From positions 372,001-436,000 of the forward strand of contig CAVUMM010000005.1 in assembly GCA_963742655.1 (NCBI GenBank): 64,000 nt of DNA, in the 5' to 3' direction. The notes beneath the pieces were generated by a model. It saw nothing but the letters and a program-made list of their open reading frames with translations. It was not told the origin of the DNA and did no database searches. A program made the translations under genes and the position numbers. Shown here piece after piece: positions 57,045-64,000 of the stretch. Position 1 is the stretch's first letter. Each line of letters starts with the position of its first letter. This DNA is from JAICLK01 sp963742655 (GTDB taxonomy: Bacteria > Patescibacteriota > Saccharimonadia > Saccharimonadales > UBA4665).

Positions 57045-57716
57045 CTAAATTCTGCTTTTCTTACGTCTTGGCGTCAGGACTTCGATAATGTATACGGGCG
57101 TGACAAGGGAAATACTGCAAATTGTAATGAAAGCGTAAAGCACGAGATTTTCGTCCGAATGGTGGTATCTGTCTAGCGCGGCAAGTCCGACAATTCCCCA
57201 CAGTGCAAAAATTATGAGGGGCAGCAACTTAAACCATTGCTGCAGTCGCCTGTCGACTAGCACGCCCAGTATTAAAATCAAACTCGAAATCAAGGCCACA
57301 CCTGATACGATGCTTGCCAGACCGTGAATTATAATGAGCGGTGAGTGGGCTACGTCAACGCAGCTGCCGGTCAGTGAGTCGCAATCGAACGGCACCACCG
57401 CGGCTACGATAACCAGCGCGGCAAAAACCATGTAGGCGATAATGCTCATTCGCAAGGCTGCACTTTTCGTTCGGGTCCATTGGGTCAAACCGGCAATCAA
57501 TAGAGTCGCGCCCGACAGAATATCCAGGCTGATAAAAAGCCAATTATAAGGCTGACTCGACGCTTCGAGCTGACTCGCGAAAGCGGTGTGAGCCACACTT
57601 GGATTTAATATATAGCCGAGCGGCCAGGACGAATACAAAATAGCAGCAGCTACGCCCAGCCAAACGGCCGGATTTTTTGATGGATTCAACCTTCGATTTT
57701 TATTTCTTCTTGCCAT
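57045..57716 (-). CDS. DUF998-like membrane protein
   Basis: A 223-residue protein with six or seven helices, beginning after a basic RRNKNRRLNPSK. Motifs PLGYILNPSVAHTAFASQLE and VVPFDCDSLTGSCVDVAHSP resemble DUF998 family membrane proteins, which have a disulfide-like Cys pair in a loop. The function is unknown. A TATAAT lies about 20 bases upstream of the ATG. Confidence 0.65.
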   Translation of the reverse strand: MARRNKNRRLNPSKNPAVWLGVAAAILYSSWPLGYILNPSVAHTAFASQLEASSQPYNWLFISLDILSGATLLIAGLTQWTRTKSAALRMSIIAYMVFAALVIVAAVVPFDCDSLTGSCVDVAHSPLIIIHGLASIVSGVALISSLILILGVLVDRRLQQWFKLLPLIIFALWGIVGLAALDRYHHSDENLVLYAFITICSISLVTPVYIIEVLTPRRKKSRI

Positions 57717-57874
57717 ACATCAGAAATCTGAATCCCATTATAATACAGCACACTGTCTAAGAGGCTAATTACTCGTAAATAGCGCAACACGAAAAAATCG
57801 TGAATGCGGCCAGAAAAGACTGGGAGTTGCGCAGTTAATTCTAACTATTCCTAAAAAACTAACAGCGGAAAAAT

Positions 57875-58147
57875 CTAGATTCCCAAAATTTGTTTTTTCT
57901 TGGCGGTGAATTCTTCTTCGGTCAGGATACCCTTGTTTTTCAGATCGGCGAGCTGCTCGAGTTGAGCGGTGGTGTCGTCGACCGGCGCTGCCTGATCTTG
58001 CTCCTGGTCGGCTCCTTGGTCCTGCGCGGAAGCTTGATCCTGGGATGCCCACTTTCGTTGTTGCCGGCGGCTTACATTGTTTGCGACATGGGTTGCGGTG
58101 CCGGCTACGACCGCTGTGCGCGCCATGCCTCGTAATAATCCTGGCAT
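57875..58147 (-). CDS. SHOCT-domain small protein
   Basis: A 90-residue protein with an N-terminal hydrophobic/Arg segment (LLRGMARTAVVAGTATHVAN), an acidic Gln-rich linker and a C-terminal SHOCT domain: LEQLADLKNKGILTEEEF and KKKQILGI at the very end. SHOCT domains are short oligomerisation tails of membrane or secreted proteins. AAAGGAGG precedes the ATG. It follows the DUF6325 gene by one base, and the two are often adjacent in other genomes. Confidence 0.85.
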   Translation of the reverse strand: MPGLLRGMARTAVVAGTATHVANNVSRRQQRKWASQDQASAQDQGADQEQDQAAPVDDTTAQLEQLADLKNKGILTEEEFTAKKKQILGI

Positions 58148-58148
58148 A

Positions 58149-58565
58149 TTATTTTCCTCCTTTATCTAATTCTTCTGCGGCGTCGGGGTGAATCCGGCCT
58201 TCGGCCACCAACACGCCGTTCGCGTCGATAATCGCTTTTTTGAGCGGCTTGGCCCAGAGTTGCTCGATGACTAGCAGCCCGGCGGATGTGTTATTTTCCA
58301 GCAGGTCGGCCATTTCCTGGATGTCGTCCTTATCGACTTTTTCAGAACCCGGTTTATATTTTTCTACGAAATTTACTGCATAGTCGTCGCCGGTATTGGC
58401 GACGTCGATCGTCGACACGGTGCCTTTATCGTTCTTGCTGATGAGCGCCAAAGCGACCAAGGCGATTGTGCCGTTGTCGATCGCGTCGCCCAGCGCCCTT
58501 AAAATACTGCCGTTAAACTTGTTGCCCTCAAATCCGACAATGATATAGTCGATCGGTCCTAGCAT
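58149..58565 (-). CDS. DUF6325-family protein
   Basis: A 138-residue protein from ATG 58565, preferred because AGAGGGGG lies 6 bases upstream. The MLGPIDYIIVGFEGNKFNG start, EMADLLENNTSAGLLVIEQL (with LLVIEQLWAKPLKKAI) and the C-terminal AEGRIHPDAAEELDKGG match DUF6325, formerly DUF1269-like. Function unknown; it may form a pair with the SHOCT protein just downstream. Confidence 0.8.
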   Translation of the reverse strand: MLGPIDYIIVGFEGNKFNGSILRALGDAIDNGTIALVALALISKNDKGTVSTIDVANTGDDYAVNFVEKYKPGSEKVDKDDIQEMADLLENNTSAGLLVIEQLWAKPLKKAIIDANGVLVAEGRIHPDAAEELDKGGK

Positions 58566-58660
58566 AGCCATCCCCCTCTTTGTAATCATTTGCTGTTCAG
58601 CAACAGATTATAGAATTCCCAACGATTTGGTTAGGTGATTGAAATCACGCTAACGGGTAT

Positions 58661-59938
58661 TTATTTAAGTGTCGCCAAGGCGTTCTGCGGTGGAGAAAAT
58701 TGACGTCCACCAAATGCTATGAGTTCAGGTAATCGCTTTGGTGACCGCTGCAGCAACTTCATCAACTCAATGATTTGCATACACTCTCCCACTATTGAAC
58801 GCGAACATCGGTAATAACAAGGAGAGCAGGGTAATTGCGGACCAATGCGCAGGTCCTTGGCTGAAAGCTCTAATTCCTGGTGCGGCATAGGCCCAACCAC
58901 TGACACTACCGGAACGTTTTGGGCACGGGCAGCATGCAAGGCAAATGTATCGGCCGTTACGACGACATCCATGAGGGCAATTACACCCATAAATGTTCCG
59001 ATTTCCAGATCATTTCCCAGAACGGATATATTTTCGGGTGGCAAGTGGCCAAGATTATTTTTTACTTCTTCAAGCGTCGCTGCATCTTCAGGCCCGCTAA
59101 GTATGACTACGCCGGAGTCAGGGTATCGATATGCGAGGTCTGTAGCTAATGCTGCAAAATGAGCCGCTGGCCACTGCTTTAAACTGCGCTTCGCGCTAGT
59201 GCCGATGTTAAGACCTATTAATCGATCCACATTAGAGCCCGGGGGCATCGAATCCAAAACTTCGCGCCCTTGTTCTACTTTTTGTGCGGGGAGCGCAAGA
59301 TCGTACTGGGCGCTATGATTAAACAGCCCAATGCTTCCCAGGACGATTCTTTGCATTGCGAGTCCTTGTGTGGCTCTGAATGTATCATCCACTTGAAGCC
59401 GCTGGAAGTCGGTCGCATGTTCAGAGCTGGGTCCGAATTTGCCGAAAGAGTTAAGCGCAAAACCGCCGACACATCGGGCACGACGGGCTAGCTCCTGTGC
59501 CTGCCGGCTCATTTCAAAATTCAATAGTACGTCAACCGCTGCTGCGCTGTCTGAGGCAGTTAGCAGATTATTGTCTATATCAACCGGCGTGACATTTGGT
59601 ACGTATCGGAGCAACTCGGCGCCGCGAGCATGCGTGAACCAGCGGATCTCGGCCTGTGGCGAAATGCCGTGAACCGCACGAGATACTGCCGTGGTCCGCA
59701 GAACGCTGCCGAGCCCACCCATTTCCACGATACCGACACTTTCTGCTGATGTAAGCTGCGAAACGTCAAAAGGGACAGTGTCGATATCAACAACTTGGTC
59801 AGCCTGTTCATACATGCCGCATCCGGCACAACTATCCAAGCTTTGTTCTATTTGAGACGGACAGGGTTTGTATCCGATCCAACTTTGGCAATCCGTCCGA
59901 AACTCAGTCGGTTGTAGCGTATTGAGTAAGTTCATCAC
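58661..59938 (-). CDS. Glycosyltransferase family 9-like protein with N-terminal Cys motif
   Basis: A 425-residue protein. An N-terminal Cys cluster (DCQSWIGYKPCPSQ, then CAGCGMYEQ) precedes a GT-B glycosyltransferase of the GT9 heptosyltransferase type: EMGGLGSVLRTTAVSRAVHG, GLNIGTSAKRSLKQWP (nucleotide-sugar domain), SVLGNDLEIGTFMGVIALMD and VTADTFALHAARAQNVPVV. The C-terminal end has another Cys cluster (LPCSPCYYRCSRSIVGEC). The Cys clusters may bind metal. It overlaps the upstream Nudix gene by 35 bases. Confidence 0.82.
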   Translation of the reverse strand: MMNLLNTLQPTEFRTDCQSWIGYKPCPSQIEQSLDSCAGCGMYEQADQVVDIDTVPFDVSQLTSAESVGIVEMGGLGSVLRTTAVSRAVHGISPQAEIRWFTHARGAELLRYVPNVTPVDIDNNLLTASDSAAAVDVLLNFEMSRQAQELARRARCVGGFALNSFGKFGPSSEHATDFQRLQVDDTFRATQGLAMQRIVLGSIGLFNHSAQYDLALPAQKVEQGREVLDSMPPGSNVDRLIGLNIGTSAKRSLKQWPAAHFAALATDLAYRYPDSGVVILSGPEDAATLEEVKNNLGHLPPENISVLGNDLEIGTFMGVIALMDVVVTADTFALHAARAQNVPVVSVVGPMPHQELELSAKDLRIGPQLPCSPCYYRCSRSIVGECMQIIELMKLLQRSPKRLPELIAFGGRQFSPPQNALATLK

Positions 59939-60518
59939 TATATCTCTCGATTACATAACGTACTGGAGTTGTCAGTTGTCGTTGGACCGCTTCCTGCAAT
60001 GTCAGCCATGTTGGGTTTCTGCCTTCATCATTTACAGTGGGGTGCAAAGTATCTATAGCAGGCAGTAAATAACCGTGCCATCGATGTACATCAGAGCCCC
60101 GCCTGCATGAATCACCCCGAATGTCCTCCACGCAAATTGGGACGAGATGGCTGCCTTGTATGCCCACTTCCTCTTTAGTCTCACGCAGTGCCGCATTTAA
60201 CGCAGTTTCGCCGACATTGAGGTGGCCCGAAGGTACAGTCAATTCAAACGGGAAAATGGTTCGCTCAAAAAACAGGAATTTCGAATTCGGATCGCGAACA
60301 AATACGCCGGCACTCTCATGCCAATACTCACCAGCTTCATCTACCCATGACACTACTCCCGGGTCAAAAACCAACGAACGCTCATTTTGCCGTCCACATG
60401 TGCCGCAATCGTAAAAAGTATATCCGCCCACCAACGCAGGCGATACCGTCTCGGCATGGCAGTTTATGCAGAGCTGATGGTACTGATTATCGGTGGGGTA
60501 TTCAAAATCTAGTTTCAT
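59904..60518 (-). CDS. Nudix hydrolase with zinc-ribbon N-terminus
   Basis: A 204-residue protein. A zinc ribbon (CINCHAE, then CGTCGRQ) at residues 18-44 is followed by a Nudix domain with an intact box: GHLNVGETALNAALRETKEE then VGI. The order of ribbon plus Nudix resembles NADH pyrophosphatase (NudC), but the NudC SQPWPFPxS motif is not seen. It probably hydrolyses a nucleotide sugar or dinucleotide, and overlap with the GT9 gene suggests a shared pathway. Confidence 0.85.
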   Translation of the reverse strand: MKLDFEYPTDNQYHQLCINCHAETVSPALVGGYTFYDCGTCGRQNERSLVFDPGVVSWVDEAGEYWHESAGVFVRDPNSKFLFFERTIFPFELTVPSGHLNVGETALNAALRETKEEVGIQGSHLVPICVEDIRGDSCRRGSDVHRWHGYLLPAIDTLHPTVNDEGRNPTWLTLQEAVQRQLTTPVRYVIERYSDELTQYATTD

Positions 60519-60839
60519 TTCTGTAACACAATTATTCCGCGGGATAATTAACTGATACTTTGAAGTTTCGTAGTAGCTTCGATTAGTCTCTTATTAAATA
60601 CTTAACGCGCATTATGCACCATAATGGCATTCAAAAACTACATATCTCTGAGTAAATTTCGCATCGAACAAAACTATTCCAAGCATATTATACAATACAA
60701 TAAGTATAAAAGCTAATTAGGATTTACGTTTTCAGTTTATTTGATTCCAGCGACAGTCAGTTCAGGGTTCTCAAAAATATATAAAAACATCAAACATTAC
60801 TATTTACAAATACTTATGCTCTGCTATACTGATTGCATT
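60519..60839. other. AT-rich intergenic region
   Basis: Apart from an extended -10 (TGC-TATACT at 60825-60830) serving the peptide gene at 60840, I see no coding frame or RNA gene with support in this stretch. Confidence 0.55.
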
Positions 60840-60962
60840 ATGAAACGATATAACCCAACCCGGCTTTGCATGAATGATAACCGTACCAGCGGCGGCATTG
60901 CTGTATTTGGCGGAGTTGCTACAAGCACGGCAACTGCGGGCGTATCGAGTCTATTTAAGTAA
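60840..60962 (+). CDS. Isolated 40-residue Gly/Ala-rich peptide
   Basis: ATG 60840 lies 9 bases after an extended -10 (TGC-TATACT). The peptide starts MKRYNPTRLCMNDNRTSGG and ends IAVFGGVATSTATAGVSSLFK in an uncharged, Gly/Ala/Thr/Ser-rich segment. A double-Gly (SGG) separates a polar leader from the hydrophobic tail, as in bacteriocin precursors, although the leader lacks other conserved features. A strong terminator follows 23 bases later, so this is a self-contained transcription unit. The function is unknown. Confidence 0.5.
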   Translation: MKRYNPTRLCMNDNRTSGGIAVFGGVATSTATAGVSSLFK

Positions 60963-60984
60963 CAAACATTTCATAGTCCACGAT

Positions 60985-61010
60985 ACGCCTCCGAATAAGG
61001 AGGCGTTTTT
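60985..61010 (+). terminator. Rho-independent terminator
   Basis: ACGCCTCC (60985-60992) pairs with GGAGGCGT (60999-61006) around GAATAA, followed by TTTT. It closes the peptide gene. Confidence 0.88.
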
Positions 61011-61022
61011 CGTTTCAAGAGC

Positions 61023-61144
61023 GGGCCCACGCACATGGCACATTTTGCCCAAGAACACTGCGCTTCGCTGCTCGTCGTACCAAAAGTACGCCTGCGCTGC
61101 GATGCTCGGTTCTCGGCCATACTGCACTCATGTGCGTGGCCCCC
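61023..61144. repeat. Palindromic structured element B (122 nt)
   Basis: Outer arms CCACGCACATG (61027-61037) and CATGTGCGTGG (61129-61139) are perfect 11-base complements, extended by GGG/CCC past one mismatch. The inside follows element A (22125-22247) block for block. Central CGTAC/GTACG forms a small hairpin with loop CAAAA, and AGAAC pairs with GTTCT where A has GAAAAG with CTTTTC. Confidence 0.7.
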
Positions 61145-61242
61145 AACAGCGGCACGAACAAACGGGGATTCGGAGGCGGATCGGGGCTTAGGAAACTAAG
61201 TCGCCAACGGCATCTCTTTAACAATCAAGAAAGGAGTTAAGC

Positions 61243-62406
61243 ATGGACAAGTACAAACAAAACGTCAAGTGGCTGACATACCTGTCGCCGTTCAAGACGC
61301 TTTCAGTCAGCGCGGCGTACCTGACGCCGTTCTTTCTGCTGCACGGTCTGAGCCTGACGCAGGTCTTCCTGCTGCAGTCGATCTTTTCGGTGGCAGTTCT
61401 GCTGTGGGAGATTCCGAGCGGGCTTATCGCCGACCGGTTCGGCCGGGCCTTCAGCATCAAGCTGAGCGCGCCGTTTGCCGCGCTGTCGATGATCGCCTAC
61501 GGTTTCAGCACCCAGTTCTGGCAGTTCGTGATCTGGGAGCTGGTCCTGGCGGTGGCGAACGGTCTGGTGAGCGGTATCGATACGGCATTGCTGTTCGATT
61601 CGCTGAAGGCTGACGGCCGCGAGAAAGATTTCGTACGCATAAGCCAGCGCATGAACGCGTTCGGCTTTGCGGCCACGGCGCTCGGTGTACCCATCGCCGT
61701 CCTGCTCGTCCACTTCGTAGGTCTCGGATCGACGCTAGTGGCCGACGGTCTGCTGGTCGTAGTCGGCATGGTCTTCACGTTCAGGCTCGTAGAAGCGCCT
61801 CGCAACAATGGAAGTCAAGAGGCCGTCCGCTTGTCTGCCTGGCATGCTATCAAGCAGCTTGGCCGGAACACGGAAGCCCGGTGGCTCGTCGTGCTCGGCT
61901 CGGTGCTAAGCGCGGCAACCTATCTGGCATTCTGGATGTCGGCTCCGTACTTCAGCAATCTAGGTATCCCGGTTGTGCTGTTCAGTGTCATCCTGGCGAT
62001 CCGAAGTCTTTGGAAAGCTTGGCTGTCGCACCGATTTGCCAAAAAGCGGCACATCGAGCGCAACATGGTTGTCTACTCGGCACTCGCCGGTTTGGTTTAT
62101 CTGGCGATGGCTTCCGGCCAGCTGTGGCTCGTTTGGGCAATTCTGGGGCACGATGTGGTCCAGGCTCTGTCGGGCCAGCCGATCGTCGCCAAGCTCAATG
62201 ACCACATCGAGCACGAGTTTCGGGCGACGATGAACAGCTTGGTCAATCTGGTCCAGCGGTTGACATATTCGCTGGCCGGACCGTTCGTCGGGCTTTTGGT
62301 CGACAAACGCGGATTGCCCACGGGCTTCGCCGTCACAGGTCTGACCTGCAGCGCCATAGCTTTTGTAGCACTGGCGCGCCTGCACAAACTCAAAACATTC
62401 AAATAA
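61243..62406 (+). CDS. MFS transporter
   Basis: A 387-residue major facilitator with twelve helices. The loop 2-3 signature reads GLIADRFGRAFSIKLSAPFA (GxxxDRxGRR-like), and the helix 4-5 part GLVSGIDTALLFDSL is typical of the DHA/multidrug branch. AAAGGAG six bases upstream of ATG 61243 is the strongest ribosome binding site here. Base composition is visibly more GC-rich and its codon use differs from neighbours, hinting at transfer. It lies downstream of the peptide gene and element B. Confidence 0.88.
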   Translation: MDKYKQNVKWLTYLSPFKTLSVSAAYLTPFFLLHGLSLTQVFLLQSIFSVAVLLWEIPSGLIADRFGRAFSIKLSAPFAALSMIAYGFSTQFWQFVIWELVLAVANGLVSGIDTALLFDSLKADGREKDFVRISQRMNAFGFAATALGVPIAVLLVHFVGLGSTLVADGLLVVVGMVFTFRLVEAPRNNGSQEAVRLSAWHAIKQLGRNTEARWLVVLGSVLSAATYLAFWMSAPYFSNLGIPVVLFSVILAIRSLWKAWLSHRFAKKRHIERNMVVYSALAGLVYLAMASGQLWLVWAILGHDVVQALSGQPIVAKLNDHIEHEFRATMNSLVNLVQRLTYSLAGPFVGLLVDKRGLPTGFAVTGLTCSAIAFVALARLHKLKTFK

Positions 62407-62420
62407 AGGAGATGACGCCT

Positions 62421-62450
62421 GCCCGAGGGGACCACAATAACCCCTCGGGC
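62421..62450 (+). terminator. Hairpin terminator of MFS gene
   Basis: GCCCGAGGGG (62421-62430) pairs perfectly with CCCCTCGGGC (62441-62450). The following T-tract is poor (TTAAC), so termination may rely on the stem. Confidence 0.65.
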
Positions 62451-62492
62451 TTAACAAGAAATATACGGTTTATTGGTGCTATATATTAATTA

Positions 62493-62642
62493 CTAAAGTA
62501 TATGGCGGCGCAGTAGCCTAAGCATAGCATGCCTCGTGGCAGTGGCACGCCGTTGAGCTGGCGCAGATTCTGGTTCGGCAAGTTCAAGCGAAGCGATAAC
62601 ACCGGCCATACTCCCGGCAAAATTTTCAAGTTCGTCGCCCAT
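62493..62642 (-). CDS. Small protein of 49 residues
   Basis: ATG 62642 overlaps the end of the upstream gene by 17 bases in another frame and runs to TAG 62493. The protein begins MGDELENFAGSMAGVIASLE and ends in a basic tail (RHAMLRLLRRHIL). Overlap with the upstream stop suggests translational coupling. There is no other support. Confidence 0.4.
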   Translation of the reverse strand: MGDELENFAGSMAGVIASLELAEPESAPAQRRATATRHAMLRLLRRHIL

Positions 62643-63264
62643 AAATCCCATTGCTTTTGCCAGCCGCGAAGCAGACCTTTGCGGCTTCGCCGACCGTAGT
62701 CACGGCTCGATGCATTTCAATCTGGCCGCGTTTGCCGGCCGGTTTCGACCCGAGTAATGGATCAGTCTGTAAATTGCGTGAACGTAACGTATTTAGTGAT
62801 ATACCTGCAGGGCCGAGCACGTGTGGTTCGGGCTGAACCAATAGTCTGGTTTCGCCCGCAAGTTCAATAATTTCCGGTACCACCGCTGGATGGCCGGGGT
62901 AACCCGGGTAGCTTACGGGGTCGTACATTCGATGCGGGTCATATTTTGGCGTACAAACAACGGTAGTTTTAGCCGCTCCCCTTATTGCGGCCATTGCCCA
63001 AAGCCTTCCAGAAGTTGCTCTCTCATCATTTTGCGGGATAATTTCTAAACACCCCTCGCCATACAATGCGATATCGATTTTAGCGGAAGGGCTGCCAACG
63101 TCTAATGACTCTACGGAAACCAAATACCCCGAATCGCGGACTTCGCGAAGCCCGCTTTCATGCGCCGCTACGACCACATCAAATCCCGGCGTGTCGCGAA
63201 GCGTTTCGAGGGCCGTAATCCAAGCAAGATCCGGTTGTTGCGCGTGTTCACCAGGGGAAGTCAT
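62626..63264 (-). CDS. Hypothetical protein of 212 residues
   Basis: A soluble protein with segments TALETLRDTPGFDVVVAAHE, KIDIALYGEGCLEIIPQNDE and PKYDPHRMYDPVSYPGYPGH, and an Arg/Lys-rich C-terminus. ELAGETRLLVQPEPHVLGPA looks like a beta sandwich edge. I know no family. A TATATT lies 11 bases upstream of the ATG. Confidence 0.5.
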   Translation of the reverse strand: MTSPGEHAQQPDLAWITALETLRDTPGFDVVVAAHESGLREVRDSGYLVSVESLDVGSPSAKIDIALYGEGCLEIIPQNDERATSGRLWAMAAIRGAAKTTVVCTPKYDPHRMYDPVSYPGYPGHPAVVPEIIELAGETRLLVQPEPHVLGPAGISLNTLRSRNLQTDPLLGSKPAGKRGQIEMHRAVTTVGEAAKVCFAAGKSNGIYGRRT

Positions 63265-63299
63265 AATTGTGATTCAATATATCATTGTTTTGTAGTTTG

Positions 63300-64000
63300 T
63301 CAATGTGGCCGAAGAACCGCAGCAGGATCTTCGTGTTTTGCTTCTTCACGGTTGAACATCATATAGCCGACAAAGATGACGATAAGGATTGCCAGTAGCA
63401 AGCTCACTATGCCATCGCCCCAGCCGAGGCCGCCGGCAGTTTTGGGCTTGCCGAACCAGTCGGCGAAAGAAGCGCCAAGCGGCCGCGTAAGGATGTAAGC
63501 GCACCAGAATGTCAGAACTTCATTCGCCCTGAACAACCAGCGAGCTGCAGCCGGCACAGCAATCAATGCCATAAACAATAAAGCCGATGAAAAGTAACCC
63601 AGGCCAAGCGTCAGGGCCGTCATGTCGCCGGCGGCGGTACCAAGCGCGAAAGTGGCCATCACTGTGACCCAATAAAACAGTTCGCGCCGGCGAGTATAGA
63701 TGCTGTGGATCGACAATGTGCCTTCACTCTTATTCCATGCAATAAAAACCGTGGCCAGTGCAAATGCGAAAATGGCAGTCGAAACAAAGTAGGGCACGCC
63801 AAATTGGATGTGCAAAACATCGGCCGCCATCGTCCCAAAAATCGCCACCATGAGTACGGCCAACCAGTAGACCCAGGCAATATAGCGCCGCACCCAAAAT
63901 TGCAGAATGATAGCAATCAAAAATCCAACACCGCCGAGGGCAACTGCAATATACGGATTGATTCGGAACACCAAATAATCTGATGTAGATTCGCCCATGG
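63300..64000 (-). CDS. COG4705-like (DUF347) membrane protein, start beyond window edge
   Basis: At least 232 residues. The visible part has seven or eight helices and the DUF347-type repeats: GTMAADVLHIQFGVPYFVST, GTAAGDMTALTLGLGYFSSA and RPLGASFADWFGKPKTAGGL. Relatives usually begin about 15-25 residues before MGESTSDYLVF (KIxTTxMGEATSDYLV), so the real start is probably outside the window and the ATG at 63998 is internal. Function unknown. Confidence 0.78.
   Translation of the reverse strand, partial: MGESTSDYLVFRINPYIAVALGGVGFLIAIILQFWVRRYIAWVYWLAVLMVAIFGTMAADVLHIQFGVPYFVSTAIFAFALATVFIAWNKSEGTLSIHSIYTRRRELFYWVTVMATFALGTAAGDMTALTLGLGYFSSALLFMALIAVPAAARWLFRANEVLTFWCAYILTRPLGASFADWFGKPKTAGGLGWGDGIVSLLLAILIVIFVGYMMFNREEAKHEDPAAVLRPH

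Noticed and set aside
1..64000. Recoded UGA as in Gracilibacteria or Absconditabacteria
   Set aside because: Frames end normally at TGA with short gaps or ATGA overlaps to the next gene, so the standard code is used.
1..64000. CRISPR arrays or cas genes
   Set aside because: No regularly spaced direct repeats or Cas motifs were found by reading both strands.

Overview
The window reads as a chromosomal segment of a Patescibacteria (CPR) bacterium, most likely of the Candidatus Saccharibacteria type. This is an inference. It rests on mid-range GC, the standard genetic code, many lineage-restricted membrane-anchored and surface proteins, small conserved ORFans, a WxL-like surface locus, and a striking start-site layout. 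In at least 14 genes a -10 hexamer (TANAAT/TATACT type) ends exactly 7 bases before the start codon, so the mRNAs are probably leaderless. A minority of genes carry a clear Shine-Dalgarno sequence instead.

Region 1-9.4 kb is cell surface and export. A minus-strand cluster holds a kelch-like protein (running off the left edge), a phage-tail-fibre-like repeat protein and a small SRK-motif protein. Next comes a WxL-like surface operon (two WGY/VWY proteins, an Ig-like anchored protein and a WxL-interacting-protein homologue). Divergent to it are tatA, tatC, a second small SRKxFLK protein and a membrane-anchored YHYH protein. Region 9.5-24.8 kb is mostly short metabolic and housekeeping genes: hicBA, cupin/cyclase/SDR, two GNATs, EamA and TauE transporters, two SGNH hydrolases, an AlkA-like glycosylase, a degenerate GalU-like protein, an iron-sulfur-less MutY, a Sua5/TsaC protein and two large membrane-anchored proteins of unknown role.

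Region 24.8-45 kb holds a twice-frameshifted murC, an OMP-decarboxylase-like barrel, two ABC-2 exporters, a DNA repair group (EndoQ, UvrD-like helicase, degenerate Nudix/winged-helix protein), a dihydrouridine synthase, and a group of three alpha/beta-hydrolase proteins interrupted by an insertion sequence; one of them is fused to a glycosyltransferase-like domain. Region 45-51 kb has ORFans, a SpeD-like protein with altered active-site residues, a one-third-histidine protein, a tRNA-Ile2(CAU) gene split by a 312-nt group I intron, an FtsB/DivIC-like protein, a second insertion sequence and tRNA-fMet.

Region 51.4-64 kb opens with a cobalamin riboswitch whose downstream hairpin sequesters the ribosome binding site of a DUF4430 protein, followed by an overlapping DUF6580-type membrane protein: a candidate cobalamin capture and uptake module. 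Then come AI-2E and CorA-type membrane proteins, a Crp/Fnr regulator, a DUF6325/SHOCT pair, a GT9 glycosyltransferase overlapping a Nudix hydrolase, an isolated 40-residue peptide gene, an MFS transporter and a COG4705-like membrane protein running off the right edge. Two intergenic 122-123 nt palindromic elements (22125-22247 and 61023-61144) share an internal conserved sequence and look like one family of structured elements.
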